DNA of 64,000 bases from Lytechinus pictus (lineage: Eukaryota > Echinodermata > Echinoidea > Temnopleuroida > Toxopneustidae): contig NC_087257.1 of assembly GCF_037042905.1 (NCBI RefSeq), forward strand, positions 17,437,001 to 17,501,000. Direction: 5' to 3'. The position numbers were made by a program, and so were the translations under genes. Shown in pieces: positions 23,073-35,969 of this stretch. Below the pieces are notes generated by a model. The model searched no databases and had not been told where the DNA came from. It worked only from the letters and a program-made list of their open reading frames with translations. The first letter of the stretch is position 1; every line of letters starts with the position of its first letter.

Positions 23073-23776
23073 CGCGTATCCAAGTATCCATGTAACCAAA
23101 GGTATCTAAGATCCCCGTATCCACGTATCCGCGTATCCACGTATCCAAGTATCCAAGTCTCCAATAGTATCCAAGTATCCACGTATCCACGTATCCGCGT
23201 ATCCACGTATCCAAGTATCCAATAGTATCAAAGTATCCACGTATCCACGTATCCGCGTATCCACGTATCCACGTATCCAAGTATCCAATAGTATCCAAGT
23301 ATCCACGTATCCACGTATCCGCGTATCCACGTATCCAAGTATCCAAGTATCCAACAGTATCCAAGTATCCACGTATCCACGTATCCGCGTATCCACGTAT
23401 CCACGTATCCAAGTATCCAAGTATCCAAGTCTCCAATAGTATCCAAGTATCCACGTATCCACGTATCCGCGTATCCACGTATCCACGTATCCACGTATCC
23501 AAGTATCCAATAGTATCCGCGTATCCACGTATCCACGTATCCGCGTATCCACGTATCCAAGTATCCAAGTATCCAATAGTATCCAAGTATCCACGTATCC
23601 ACGTATCCGCGTATCCACGTATCCAAGTATCCAAGTATCCAACAGTATCCAAGTATCCACGTATCCACGTATCCAAGTATCCAATAGTATCCAAGTATCC
23701 ACGTATCCGCGTATCCACGTATCCAAGTATCCAAGTATCCAATAGTATCCAAGTATCCACGTATCCATGTATTCAT
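23073..23776 (-). repeat. 8-bp minisatellite (TATCCACG on +), right block
   Basis: About 85 tandem variants of TATCCACG/TATCCGCG/TATCCAAG. A higher-order unit of about 60-80 bp is marked by 'CCAATAGTATCCAAG' or 'CCAACAG'. Degenerate units extend to about 23830. It is the same family as the 15.4-kb block on the opposite strand. The three long open frames on the minus strand (up to 236 codons) are products of the stop-free repeat. Confidence 0.95.
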
Positions 23777-24214
23777 ATCCATACATGTTTTAATATAATA
23801 GTATCCAAGTATTCTGTATCCATATATAGATATCAACGTATATCATTCCTTAAACAACATCATCAACATAATTATATACCATTGCACGTGTCCTCGATCA
23901 CGCGCCCCCTCTTTGATCCCTTCATATATATCATCCCTTTTTAAGTCCTCTGATTATTATATCACCTGCCATTACTTCACTCTCTCCTACTACATCCACC
24001 ACATTGGACAAGTCGTGTACTCCCTCTACGGGGCCATCCCCCCTCCCCCCATCCTTTATCCATCTCCCGATCCGATTCCTGCTTGTCGCCGGGGACTCTT
24101 AATTCACTCACGAACGTAGAGGGCGACAAAACTGATATCGCACCACACCGGCAGCAGCAATTAGTAGGTAATTGCTCTTTTGTAATCGATTCATGACATT
24201 GGATTCTAAAGGTA

Positions 24215-25404
24215 CTCCGAAATATACTGTACAAACTTTTTACCTGAGAAAACTCAGGTTGTTTGTACCGGCGGAGTTTTTGTTAATAAAATCAATGGCA
24301 GAAATCAGACTAGCTATAACCTTTAAGTTTTCAGTTTTTACCAGAGTTTTATCAGGTAAAAAGTTTTATGCAACAGGCAGGGATTTTTTTCTTCAAAACT
24401 GTGTGGAAATTACCTGAGAAAATGTAGCCTGCATGGGGAGATGATTAAAGTTTCCTCTTTATCCTACTTGTGACTTAAAAAGGGCCTTTCCGCACTTGCT
24501 TTGATGAGCTCTCATATGCCGTTCACACTTTGAAAGGGGAAAAAACTGTATGGCGAAGCACCTTCCTTTAATTCTTTTAAAAAATGGCAGCTAGGACACT
24601 ATTTGTGTTTTTCTTTACGTTGTTGGGGTGATATATCTCAAAATTAACCGAATAATAAAAGAAGGCGGCTCCCAAAAAGAAGCAAGCAAAGAACATGTAA
24701 TATGTCCATTCCTTTTCCCTTTCCTCTATTCCTCTTCTTCCCCCCCCCTTATTTTCCTATGCCAAAAACAAACATAACACATGAATGAAGATCACTGAAA
24801 ATGATAATCTCCTACTATTTTTTTTTGTGGGGCTAAATATGGAAAGACAAAAAAGAAGAGGAACAAGGAAAAAGGCAAACAAAATGGAAAGGAGATCAAG
24901 GATTATTTTTTCAATCAGAGAGAATTGTTTTTCTTCCTTTTTTACCCCCTCCCTTTCCCAATGGCCAATTTCCTGACAAGAGGAAAACTTAGAACCTCAC
25001 AAAGTCACACAAACCAATAGTCAATACACCAACTTTCATCAACAGAAACATTCAAGTCCGGACTGAAAACCTTACTCATCTCTTATTAACAATTTAATAG
25101 TGAGGCTGTGTTCAGAATTCAAATTTTTATTATTTTTTATGAATTTTCAGGAAATAGCAGTCTGTAACCAATACATCCTCAATTAAGTTAAATATACTCA
25201 AGGATATTACGTGTTACAGGCTGTTGTGTTATACAAGTGTGGTTTGATAGATGTAATAAATAAAACAGGGTTGAATTACAATTAATCCAGAAAAAAATGT
25301 TCCAGCAGGTCGCAACATTTTCTTTTTACTTGTTTGTTCTCGGCCCATTTACCATTTGTCATTTGTCTAATGTTCACTTGGTCTATACCAGTCAGATAAT
25401 ATGA
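24215..25404. other. Noncoding stretch
   Basis: No gene recognised. A short hairpin ACCTGAGAAAACTCAGGT occurs near 24243, and a C-run near 24740. The rest is AT-rich sequence without terminal repeats that I could pair. Confidence 0.3.
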
Positions 25405-25408
25405 TTAA

Positions 25409-25993
25409 AAGACAGGTCCACCCCAACAAAAAGTCGAATTGAATAAAAAAGAGACAAACCCAACAAGCATAGAACTGAAAAAATTTCATCAAAATCCATT
25501 GTAAAATAAGAAAGTTATGACATTTTAAAATTTTACTTGATTTCACAAAACATTTATATGCACATCCTTCGGCAAGCAAATGAGGAGACTGATTACGTCA
25601 TCCACTCACTATTTCTTTTGTACTTTATTATATGAAATATTCTAATTTTCTCCCATTGTCATGTGAAACAAAGTTTTATTCCTCTCTGAACATGTATAAT
25701 TACTATTGTTTCAACATTTTATGGTTCAGTAAAGTTGGTCCTTATATTGTCAAATCTGTAAAAAATGAAATATTGTGCAATTGAAAAAAAAAAGTGAGCG
25801 AAGGACATCACCGACTGTCTAATTTGCATGTCACTGAATTGTGCATATCACTGTTTTGTGAAAAATAAGCGGAACTTTAAATGTCATAACTTTCTTATAT
25901 TACAAGTGATGTTGATATGAAATTTTCCCTGTCATGCTATTTGATTTTTCTTTATTTATTCAAATCAACATTTTTCTAGGGTGAATATAACCT
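25409..25993. mobile_element. TTAA hairpin MITE, copy 2
   Basis: TTAA lies immediately outside each end (25405-25408 and 25994-25997). The ends are AAGACAGGTCCACCCCAAC and TTTTCTAGGGTGAATATAACCT, degenerate relative to copy 3. Interior landmarks shared with the other copies are 'CATTTATATGCACATCC', 'CACTCACTATTTCTTTTGTA' and 'GAAATTTTCCCTGTCATG'. The palindromic layout means an RNA copy could fold into a long hairpin. Confidence 0.8.
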
Positions 25994-26208
25994 TTAAATG
26001 AACTTTTAATAGACCAATTCTCATTTGACAAATGCCAAAATAACATTTATTAGGCCATTAGTGATGGTCGTATCGAATGGTGGTTCAACCAAATAGCCAT
26101 GATGGTTTTAGACAATCTGAAAATTATACTAGATTCCGAGAGCCAAAAGGATATAAACAGGACTATAATAGCAATTTCAGATATATATGATGGCATGTAA
26201 CATTGGCA

Positions 26209-26903
26209 TTTGCTCTGGCAACAATTGCTCCGCTCTTAATTCCACACACTAATCAAATGACCAACTTCAACCCTGGGTCTAACAATATACGCTACCCTAA
26301 ACCTAACCTTTAAACCTAACATAAAATCCTATTGCAACCATAACCCTACACTCTTAAAACAAATCAGTCAAATCGACTAGACCCATCATATTTCCTTTAT
26401 TATTATGTTTATTTTATCAGTACAAGTCTTGAATTTTATATTTTACTGTATATAGGGACTGCCTCGACAGAACCTTTGCTTTGTTCTTTTGCAGCTTCCA
26501 ATTTCATGCTCATTTTAATGCATGTACTGTAAATAGCCTTGTACAGTCTTAGCCTTTTTTAAAAATCTCACTTGCATCTTACTATGTATCTTTGTATCTT
26601 TGTATCTTTTTTTTTCTTTTTGTATTTCTGTTATATTTAATATGCTCAATGTCTCTTAATAGACTTGAATAATCAATAAATAAATACAAAAGTAGTCAGC
26701 TAGGGGCAACTGATATGACAATCACTGATAATTACTGACATATTCTAGTCAAAAATAAATATTTTCTAGTAAAAATAGTCAAATATGACTAGAATAACAG
26801 TTGCACCCAGCTGACCCGATTAACTAGTCATTTTTGACTGATTTGTTTTTAGAGTGTACATCTTACACAAAATTAAGCCGGGAGCAATTGTTACCAGAGC
26901 AAA
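26209..26903. mobile_element. Nested inverted-repeat elements (one inside another)
   Basis: Outer ends: TTTGCTCTGGCAACAATTGC (about 26209) against GCAATTGTTACCAGAGCAAA (to about 26903). Inner ends: ACACTCTTAAAACAAATC (26348 onward) against GATTTGTTTTTAGAGTGT (to 26857). The inner element sits asymmetrically in the outer one. The inner part includes 'GTATCTTTGTATCTTTGTAT' and an AATAAATAAATA tail that may be a LINE or SINE 3' end. No coding frame. Confidence 0.6.
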
Positions 26904-28659
26904 ATGTCATCACCGATAAAATAGTTCACCATTCAGGAATGAATCCTAAAATAATTAGCAAAATAATATCTGTAACAAAATAAAAAAAGGCCAGAACACA
27001 CTGGGAATACAAAAGGATACCGACCAAAATTGTTTCATTGTATTCTTAGGATCCAGTGTTGTGCCTTTCTTATCATATCTGACACTGTTGTTGAGATATT
27101 AATTTCTGAAGGGGGGGGGGGGGGCGGGGCGGGGGTTGAGGAACTTGAGGTGGTCATGGACATTTTCTGCGAGCATCACACAACTGCTTTAATTGTTGGC
27201 GTACAGGAAGCAGTTATATATTCAATATACAGGGGGGGGGGCATTTTACTGTCTTCCTTATTTGCAACACAAGAATATAAAAAAGCAGTTCAACCCCCCT
27301 ACATGCCCTAGTGCCGACTTTGTCATGTATAAATGGGGAGGGTGCTTATCAAAATAGCACAAATGAAAGTTAGGAAAACATTACAGAAATAATTGCTTTT
27401 CATCATAAAAATTTGTTTCTGATTTATCACACAAATGTAATAACACAATTGACAAACAACACTAACAAAATCATGTGATATTTTTATTAATTCAGATTTT
27501 AATATAAATAACTTACATTCATATTTATATAGTATATTGATGGAAATAAGTAAATTCAAATGCATCTTTGGTAAGAAAGACGTGTGGTATTGTTTTTTTT
27601 TCTTTTAAATAACATTGCAAATAATCACAAACTAGATATCATCGATCATAAATCAGTTAATGGAATGAAAAGTGCACAAATATGACATAAGAAAAAGAAC
27701 CTTTCTCACAACAGATGAATGATAAAAATAATCAAACTAATTGAACACTCGTCACACTCATCCCAGAATGCTACCACATCCCATGTTCTTTCTTTCATAA
27801 TATTATAAAATGGGGCAAAATAGTAATTCTAATTTGAACAGAATACTAGTATGGCATGCAAATGTTTTGATGAAGATGTGCAAATTCCCACTGACATTCA
27901 TCATTCTCAGAACCGCTGTCACTTTTCTATGAAGCTTTAATTTTCAAATTTTCCAAAGTTACCATATTTGGGTGATGGAAGACAGAAAATGCAAATTGGC
28001 CATTAACTTAATGAATTATTTTACTCTAAACTGCAATTACATGTAGATTTAAATCTATACATTCCCATTTTATGTTACAATTTTGACCTGGGGCTCTTAG
28101 AACTTAAATTCATTGCTTCTTGTCCAACTACCATAACAACAAGGATACAAGTTAGAAGCTAATCAAGTTTTCCGATGGGAGTTACCATAATGACACTTAC
28201 CATATGGTAGAAGTTGGAACAAAACTGGGACCCAATCAATATATTTTTGTTTTAAATCTGTACCCACTGGATCGATCCTGTCAATTTATCAAAGACATTT
28301 AAAAACATACAGAAATGTATTTTTTGTACACTAATACATGACAAGAAAAGATCCAGTTGGAAGTCTAAATTTATCACTGATGAACTTCTGTGCTAGGCTA
28401 TTCCACACATTCACTTAAAGGGAGCATCGTACAAAATTATGATGCACAATAGGAAAATCTTTCAGAGAAATATCACTACTTTAGGGCTTAAATACTGAGA
28501 AAATGGGAGCCATACCAGTCTGTAAGAATCACCTTGAGTAATATGAGGGAGTCGTTGTTCTATCATGGTTATCAGATTCAGATGCATAATAATTCATTGA
28601 ATTCATTGAGTCCATAGAGGTAATTTGTTTTGTTGACAGCTAGTACAGACAAGAGTATA
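26904..28659. other. Noncoding stretch
   Basis: AT-rich sequence with two G-runs (27109-27125 and 27231-27241). No exon, RNA gene or paired terminal repeat recognised. Confidence 0.35.
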
Positions 28660-28901
28660 CAGCGGTGCTAAAAAGTTAGTGTACCCCACCAGAAAATGCA
28701 CTCCTTCATGCTGAGTGCTGAATGTAGACAACGATGCTACAATGTCCGGCGAGCCAAGAGAAACAAGCAACATACTGAATGGAATATTCTATCACCCAAC
28801 TTCACAATCAAATTTCTCAAAGATGGCAAAATCTATAATTAGTATAAAACACTTTTAATTAGAATTTTCTGGTGGGGTTCACTAACTTTTTAGCACCACT
28901 G
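28660..28901. mobile_element. Mariner/Tc1-like MITE, 242 bp
   Basis: Left end CAGCGGTGCTAAAAAGTTAG and right end CTAACTTTTTAGCACCACTG are inverted with one mismatch, and the match continues inward through the 'CCCCACCAGAAAAT' segment. ATA is present on both sides (28657-28659 and 28902-28904), compatible with a TA target. No coding frame. Confidence 0.75.
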
Positions 28902-28904
28902 ATA

Positions 28905-30540
28905 TTAGAGCATACATACATGTACATCATACATATTACATACTGGATGAGAAAAAATGAACATGTCAAATGAGTTAACAAATCATATAAATCAATAAAC
29001 CTCCAATATTGAAAAGAATGATTGGGATGATTTGACAATCAAATTTGTGACAAATTACCATTATTTAATGGTTACAAGCTCCTGACATAGCTTGCAAATA
29101 CATGACAAAAACTTGTCAAGAAATCTCTAAATAACAGACAACAAATTTAACCTCACAAAGTTCTGTCAATTTTTTGTTGTCTCCCCAACAATCCTGTAAC
29201 ATATAAATTATATAGATAAAATCATAAAATTGAGTGCAACTGCAAGTCAATGGAAAATCACCATGCACAAAGAGTTATGATTGATTGTAAATGGAGTGGT
29301 TGTATTGATACCTCTACCTTTTTTATAAATTGATTGAAAATATTTTACTGGTTGGAAGTGTATCGAAAATTTGAATGTAAGTGATGGCAACTTGGTCTTC
29401 ATAAGAAAATCATTTTTACTATAATAATCCCTTCGTTAATGGAAAAGGTTGCCTCTTACTAGTGGAATAACAGTTGTAGAATGTAGCGGCCGGAACAATC
29501 TATAAATTGGCATATCTCAGGAGAACATGATGAAAATATTGCATTCTAATTTCAAGGAACTATGGATAAAGAAATCGTGAACAAGGAATCCCACAACTGT
29601 CAGGAATCATGAATAAAGAATAGCAGAAGTGTATGGAAATGCGAATAAATAAGGAATCAGCAAGGAATCGTGAACAAGAGAATGATGGAATCAAGGAATG
29701 TTAAGAGTTAACAGGGGAATTTAAGGAATTGTAAAGCATGTAAGTCCTGATACCTGTTTTATTTTGCTCAGAAGAGAATATCTACAGTATCTCGTGTGAG
29801 GAATTTATAGTGGTGAATCATATCTATAATTCTCACAAGGCCTCTGTGCTTTTCCTCAAAATCCCTTTCACAGGCAATGCTTTGTTCATTATGATATGTT
29901 ATTTTGCATTATTTCATACACTTCTAATTGTTTGCATTGTACATATATGTTTTTGAATTTATTTGAATGAATAAAGAAATGAAATGAATTTACTATTTTT
30001 CCAAAGAGCTTTCGTTACATGTGTATAATTGTATTTTCATTGTACACAGTTTCATTAATTTGTTATAATAACATAATCTTTATCCTTTTGATGTGACATT
30101 GGGAATAGCAACATTCCAAAATATTTGACAAACACTGACTCTAACCAGAATTACCAGATTCTTAATGCTGATTTAAAATTGACCATGATGAAAATTAAAC
30201 CACCTTAACAACTTAAGACAAAGTCATTGACATTGACAATTCCAAAGAATAATGAGCTAGATAAAGATTAACCAAGTTAATGTAACATGTGATATTTCAT
30301 TATTTCTCAAACAACATTTGGATGTGATGTAATCAAGGTAGATGATATTAAGAAGCAAAAATGTTTTATATTTCAATCAAAATCATGATGATGTTGTATT
30401 TGGTTAACATTAAAGCAAAGCATTTTCCAGTGTACTGGACTACACATAGGCCGAATATGTTAAGGAATACATTTTTATTTTGGTTTTTATTATTTTCTTT
30501 TAGTATTTTGCCACTTTGTGTATAGCATGAAATTTTTCAA
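28905..30540. other. Noncoding stretch
   Basis: AT-rich single-copy-looking sequence. The phrase 'AAGGAATC' recurs irregularly at about 29585-29700 (AAGGAATC, AATCATGAATAAAG, AAGGAATCGTGAACAAG), a weak local repeat. No exon recognised. Confidence 0.35.
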
Positions 30541-30548
30541 GTTTGAAT

Positions 30549-33500
30549 CATAGAGATGTATACTAACTTAAACTACGCTAGAGTGCGGAGTCGCCATAGG
30601 CGCGCGTACTTAACGTCTGTGATTGTGTGGAGCGTGGCGGCCATTGCTCGATAGGTATAGATTCGCAAAAGTACCCGGATGTACCCATAGCTCGTGCGTT
30701 GTAACGCTGTGAAAAGGGGTGCCGTCTCCGGCCTTTTTCTTGAAGAAAAGAACACAACCTCATAAAAATCGAAAATATGAATGACAAATTGCATCTCAAT
30801 ACACTATTAGAGTGATTACATGGGGATTATGCTATCAATTTGGCATTTTAAAAACCTGATTTCTCGGGATGAAATTCTAAATAATTTGCATTTACCTGTC
30901 CGTTTATAGGCCTGTAATAGATAACAATGTTGATATACTATCATATAAACAATCATATAAAAATAAAAACATACAGCGGACATTAATAGAAAGATTGACA
31001 ATTAATTAAAAAGACTGCAGTGAATTAGCCCTTCTCTGGATTTCCCTACCTTTAACTGCATCGTCCTCCTTCCATCCTTCCCACATTTACGTCCTTTGAT
31101 TCTATGTTTATGTTGGATATAATTTTGTAATTTCTATATAGGCCTACATGATATGTAACTTGCTTTAATTTGTATGAAATATAGGCCTATCATTTTCATA
31201 TATTAAGTTGTACAATAATTCTGTATAAGTTAGTGTTTTGATCTACATGCGCTATTAAAGGGCATCTCATTATTGTTCTTGGTGAGCCTCCCGTTACACC
31301 ATCAATGTTGAAATTTGTGTTATTTGGTGAACGTGCTGATTTTGTTCTTATAGGAACATAATAAATTGCCCAAAATCTGCAGGCCTATATGGCCCGAAAA
31401 TAAAATATTGATTTAAAATGTCGAGAATATAGCCTAATTTGTTCAAACTTTTCAAAAATGACAGTTTTAATTCCCTTCACTTTAAGTTAGATTTGTTTTA
31501 ATTCGCTTTTTAGGGGCCGTGTGTGCAATTAAAATAACAAACACACCTAAGCAAATTCGCTTTAACATACTGATCAAAATAAAATACAGGGGGCGCGACC
31601 GGACCCCTCCCTGAAATGAAAATGAACATTACACATAATAAATGATTGTGATTTTATGCACCCCATCACTTTCAAAATCATTCCGCGACGCCGTAATTAA
31701 AGGACAAGTCCACCCCAACAAAAAGTTGATTTGAACAAATAGAGAAAAATCCAAGAAGCATAACACTGAAAATTTCATCAAAATCGGATGTAAAATAGGA
31801 AAGTTATGACATTTTAAAGTTTCGCTTAATTTCACAAAACATTTATATGCACATCCTGGTCGGTATGCAAATGAGGATACTGATGACGTTACTCACTCAC
31901 TATTTCTTTTGTATTCTATTAAATGATATATAAAATATTTTAATTTTCTCCTCATTGGAAGGTGAAACAAGTTTTCTTCCTCCATGTACATGGGGAATTA
32001 CAATTATTCTAACATTTTATGGTTCAGTAAAGTTGGTCATTATTGTCAAATCTGTAAAAATGGAAATATTGTATAATTCAAACAATAAAAAACAAAAGAA
32101 ATAGTGAGTGAGGGACATCATCGACTCTCTCATTTGCGTGTTGCCGAGTTGTGTATATAACTGTTTTGTGCAAAATAAGCGTAACTTTAAAATGTCATAA
32201 CTTTCTTACTTTACATCCGATTTTGATGACATTATCAACGTTATTCTTGTTTGATTTTTCTCTATTGATTAAAATCAAAAATTTTCTGGGGTGGACTTGA
32301 CCTTTAACATAATATAATAATTTTGTTCATCCATGGAAATCTTGTTTAAAAAAAACTGATCGAATAACCAAACTCAGGTCCATAGGCCAGCAAATGACAT
32401 TAAAGGAAGAAAACTAGAAAATCAAATTCAGTTATACTTTTAAAATGAAAAACAAAACTGGATATTCAAAACGCGTGTTTATCTGTTTATATGTTAGGCC
32501 GGTGCCAGTGCTTACAAATATTTGCCATAAAGTTCATTTATTCAAGCGACACAGACACAGTTAATTAGCACAATTTCAAGGCAGGTATCAAATTTGAGAT
32601 TAAATTAGGATTTTTAATATCTTATTCCAAGTATTGTCACTTTTGCAATATTATTGTTTCATAATTATGTTTGGTTTTAGTACTCACAATTTTGCAACCG
32701 TTTTCATAATTATGATAAGTTTGCATTGATGTCTTTCATGATATTAGTTTTATACACTCTTGCAGTAGTAATAATATTCTTTATAGTATAATACAAATTA
32801 TATATCATAATCCCGCCCCTTTTCTTCTCTCCTTCTCCCCCTTCTTCCTCTCCTTATTATTCTATCCTTGATTTGTTCACATGATATTGGTCCAATCATT
32901 ATAGGATCAGAAACAACGGCGATAAACAAAATATTTCAGCCAGTTTGCCGATCAGCATATTTTCAGCCGGGGAGAATCAAGTCTATACTTTCCAGAAAAT
33001 CAAAGTAAAATTGTTTTGCGCATTGTGATTTGTTTACTCTCCGAAGTTTTAAAATGTTTGCAAGGCAATAACACTGTACATAAACATCCAACCCCCCATT
33101 AGGCCTCCTGTACATTGCAAAATTGTACGACTGCATGCGCGCATTTGATATGCAAATTTTGCTGTCAACAAACTTTTCTATACATTGATCGCAAGTAAGA
33201 AAGTATACTTTTATATACATATTTATAAATATGATGGGATGGTTGCCAGCAAAGGAAATCTAAATCATCAATTTTTAACTGAATCAATGCGTAAATCATT
33301 TCCAAATATCAATAAAAAGTCATTTTATGATTCGCGAGTTTTTGTGATGTTGGTTTACATCAGCGTGTAAGACATGGGGAAAAGGGATCGAGTTATTATA
33401 GGCCCTATTGTGTAGATATATATGGAAAATGAATTATAACAATTATCTAAAGTGAAGAAATAAATTATCAGCAATCAGCATAATAGTAATTAGGAAACTA

Positions 33501-34074
33501 TGAACTATAAAAATACAATCGTGGTTTTTTTTTCGATACAGCGTCTCAGATGCATCAGACACTGTGATATGGCCTATGAATTTTCTTAGGTTAATGTACA
33601 TCAAATCATATTAAAACACATTAAATTTATTTATCAGGACCTAGGCCTAAATGTTATTTTTGATATTCATCTCTTCCAAATCATTAGAAAATAGAAGTCA
33701 TATTAATGTATCGAAATTTTACCTAAGCAAAAACAATTGGGACTTTAAATCGTTTGCCTGTATTATAGCTGTATCGGCCTATATTATGCGCTATAGATAG
33801 GCCTATATAGGCCTTTTGACCTCAGTTTTGCTAGATTTTTGTTGTATTTGAACTTTTATCCAGTGCAATATTTACAATTTTGCTTTTCCATATGCTTTCG
33901 TGCTCATATGTCATCAATTTGTCATGTTCTGTGCTCATCCGTGTACATGCCCCATAGGTACTGTACGCTCATGGCAGGCTGCGAATACCTATCGAGCAAT
34001 GGCGGACGGTCTCCACGTAATCACAGCGATTTGACGAAGTACGCCCTCTAGCGTTACTAGTATACATCTCTATG
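30549..34074. mobile_element. 3.5-kb non-autonomous DNA transposon with 8-bp target duplication
   Basis: GTTTGAAT lies directly outside both ends (30541-30548 and 34075-34082). Terminal inverted repeats start CATAGAGATGTATACTA and extend about 150 bp with changes, sharing 'CCATTGCTCGATAGGTAT' and 'GCTAGAG'. An 8-bp duplication fits hAT or P superfamily elements. No transposase frame is visible. The inside is AT-rich with many TAGGCCTA motifs and has been hit by the TTAA MITE at 31701-32303. Confidence 0.8.
31701..32303. mobile_element. TTAA hairpin MITE, copy 3 (best preserved)
   Basis: TTAA flanks both sides (31697-31700 and 32304-32307). The ends AGGACAAGTCCACCCCA and TGGGGTGGACTTGACCT are nearly perfect inverted repeats. 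The two halves are reverse complements over much of their length. TTAA targets are used by Kolobok and piggyBac elements; AGG-type ends favour Kolobok, an inference. It is inserted inside the 3.5-kb element. Confidence 0.85.
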
Positions 34075-34082
34075 GTTTGAAT

Positions 34083-35040
34083 ACACTTGAAATACCCATT
34101 AAGATATTCTCAGAGCAAATTAGGAGTGAAACTCATATAGAAGATTTTGTGCGTAATTCTATTACATAAATATACTTCGGAATTTGAAGTAAAAATAGAA
34201 GCACATTTCCCTGTGATGAGGACAACCTCCGCTCACAAACTGACTGATTTATATAATATTGTTGTGGAGTGTATAGAAACTACTTTGGTGACATCACTAT
34301 TGTCTGAAATCTTACAAGTGTAAACAGACCCTTTTAATCCTCAACACAAGCCAAGCTGTATACCCAATCCACCTGATTTATTACAATATCCAGACTAGTT
34401 TAGTTGACAGGTACACCGTACAATGACATTAATGACATAAATGACCATTACTGAGAATTGCCCTGTGGCCTCTAAATCCCATGAGATCATTAAAGTTTAC
34501 TTTAACCTACTGACCAACTTATCAGACCGAGATTTTTCAGACAATTATATTTGATGCAAATAGTGATTGTTTAATGTTTTGCGAAATGTTTGATATGTAC
34601 GTGATTGATTGTTGACAATGTGTTTGATTTAGTTTAGCATATTAGTATACATTTATTGAACAAATATTTATCATCGCAAGGTTGATTACCAACATACATG
34701 TAAGTTTTAATTTTTACTTGTCATATGATGATATCTATAAACAAGTTTGAGAGTACTTGTTTACTTTGTTCTTTTATAACATGAATAAGGAAAGATATTC
34801 TCAAACAGGATAGGAATGATAGTAATAATTGAGTTCTATGTTGATTGCTTCATTTGAAGTACATAAAGGCCTTCCTATCATAGAGAAACTGTCATTCTAG
34901 AGCGCACCTGTTTAACTTTTTGCTAATTATCATGTTATTTCTGTTTCTTGTTATTACTGTTATTGCTTGAACAAATTTAGTGTTACAGTTAAAGTAACAC
35001 AATACGATTAGTTGAAATTAATCTGTATTCTTGATGCTGC
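34083..35040. other. Noncoding stretch left of the retroelement nest
   Basis: AT-rich sequence without exons or paired repeats that I can recognise. Confidence 0.35.
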
Positions 35041-35045
35041 CTAGC

Positions 35046-35165
35046 AATGGAAGAGGGCTATTGCGAACCATGTGTATTGGACGGCATCCTCCACACCGGA
35101 TGGCGATGGGGCAGTAATGGTGGCAAAGTATGTGTCCATGGTGTCATTTGGCGTAAAGCGATGGC
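35046..35165 (+). pseudogene. Fragment of an unidentified transposon-type protein
   Basis: One frame reads QWKRAIANHVYWTASSTPDG and continues DGAVMVAKYVSM before a stop near 35205. From memory, sequences of the kind 'NHLYWxAxSTPDG' are repeated in invertebrate and fish genomes in transposon-related predicted proteins, but I cannot name the family with certainty. It runs directly into the gypsy fragment. Confidence 0.35.
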
Positions 35166-35189
35166 AATCTCCTATTTGTAGTGCCCAAG

Positions 35190-35969
35190 TCTTTGCATAC
35201 TGAAGTTATTAAGTTATATCATGATCCTCCTTCAGCAGCTCATGCTGGTGTAAACCGTACTAAAGGAAAACTAAGGTCCATATACTATTAGCATGGTATG
35301 TCGGGAGACATCCAGGAGTACATTCGGAGATGTGCGGTATGTAATCAAAACAAGAAAACCGTGAGGTATGGGAACCACCCCATGATAACTTATCATGCGG
35401 GGGCCCTGTTGGAACGCGTACACCTTGATTTCATGGGTCCTTTACCCAAAACCTAACAAGGTAACGAGTACATCTTGATGATGGTGGACCAGTTCACCAA
35501 GTGGGTTGAGTGTGTCCCACTGTCCTCTCAGACAGCGGAAGTAACTGCTCAGGCAGCAGTTAGCAAGTTCTTTTGCCGCTTCGGCTATCTTTTTCAGATT
35601 TTTACTGATCAGGGCAGAAATCTTGAGATCAAGTTATTTACGAACGTCTGTAAACTGCTGCATATACATAAGGCCAGGACTACCCCATATCGACCTTCCG
35701 CAAACGGCCAGGTTGAACGTTTCAAGCGAACATTAATGGATGCGGTAAGGTGCTACATTAGGAAGTCCCAGACTCATTGGGACCGCAACCTCGCCCAGAT
35801 CGCTGGGGCAATTCGTTCCATGATCAACCATAGTACGGGATTCACGCCCAATCGTTTGATGCTGGGGCGTGAGACTAATCAACCAGCAGAGCTGGTTTTT
35901 CCACTTCCTCCATCCATCTCTGACCGACCTCTGGATGAATATTCATCTCAGTTATCTCAGGGCATCTGA
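35190..35969 (+). pseudogene. Ty3/Gypsy integrase remnant, copy 1
   Basis: The zinc-binding H2C2 region reads YHDPPSAAHAG ... CAVCNQNK (about 35215-35355). The DDE core has MVDQFTKWVE (first Asp), FTDQGRN (second Asp) and SANGQVERF (the catalytic Glu region). In-frame stops occur near 35289 and 35456, and the long open part is 35475-35969. In the intact family this enzyme inserts element cDNA into host DNA. It is not functional here. Confidence 0.9.

Larger units (their letters stand above)
15300..24214. mobile_element. Large foldback structure bounded by a 37-bp inverted repeat
   Basis: A perfect 37-bp sequence at 15300-15336 reappears reverse-complemented at 24178-24214 (core GTAATCGATTCATGACAT). 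Just inside each copy is an 8-bp minisatellite, and the two arrays are in opposite orientation (15424-15692 and 23073-23776). This resembles sea urchin TU foldback elements, known for long inverted ends containing tandem short repeats. No transposase frame is seen in the interior. It could also be two independent copies of one repeat in opposite orientation. Confidence 0.5.

Noticed and set aside
23073-23776. CRISPR-like regular repeat array
   Set aside because: Units are 8 bp with no unique spacers, and the host is clearly an animal.
23050-23836. Three overlapping long open frames (236, 226 and 202 codons) on the minus strand
   Set aside because: They are the three frames of a stop-free 8-bp minisatellite, all giving the same DTWIRGYV-type repeat shifted in register. 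No start context, splice site or non-repeat part supports a protein.
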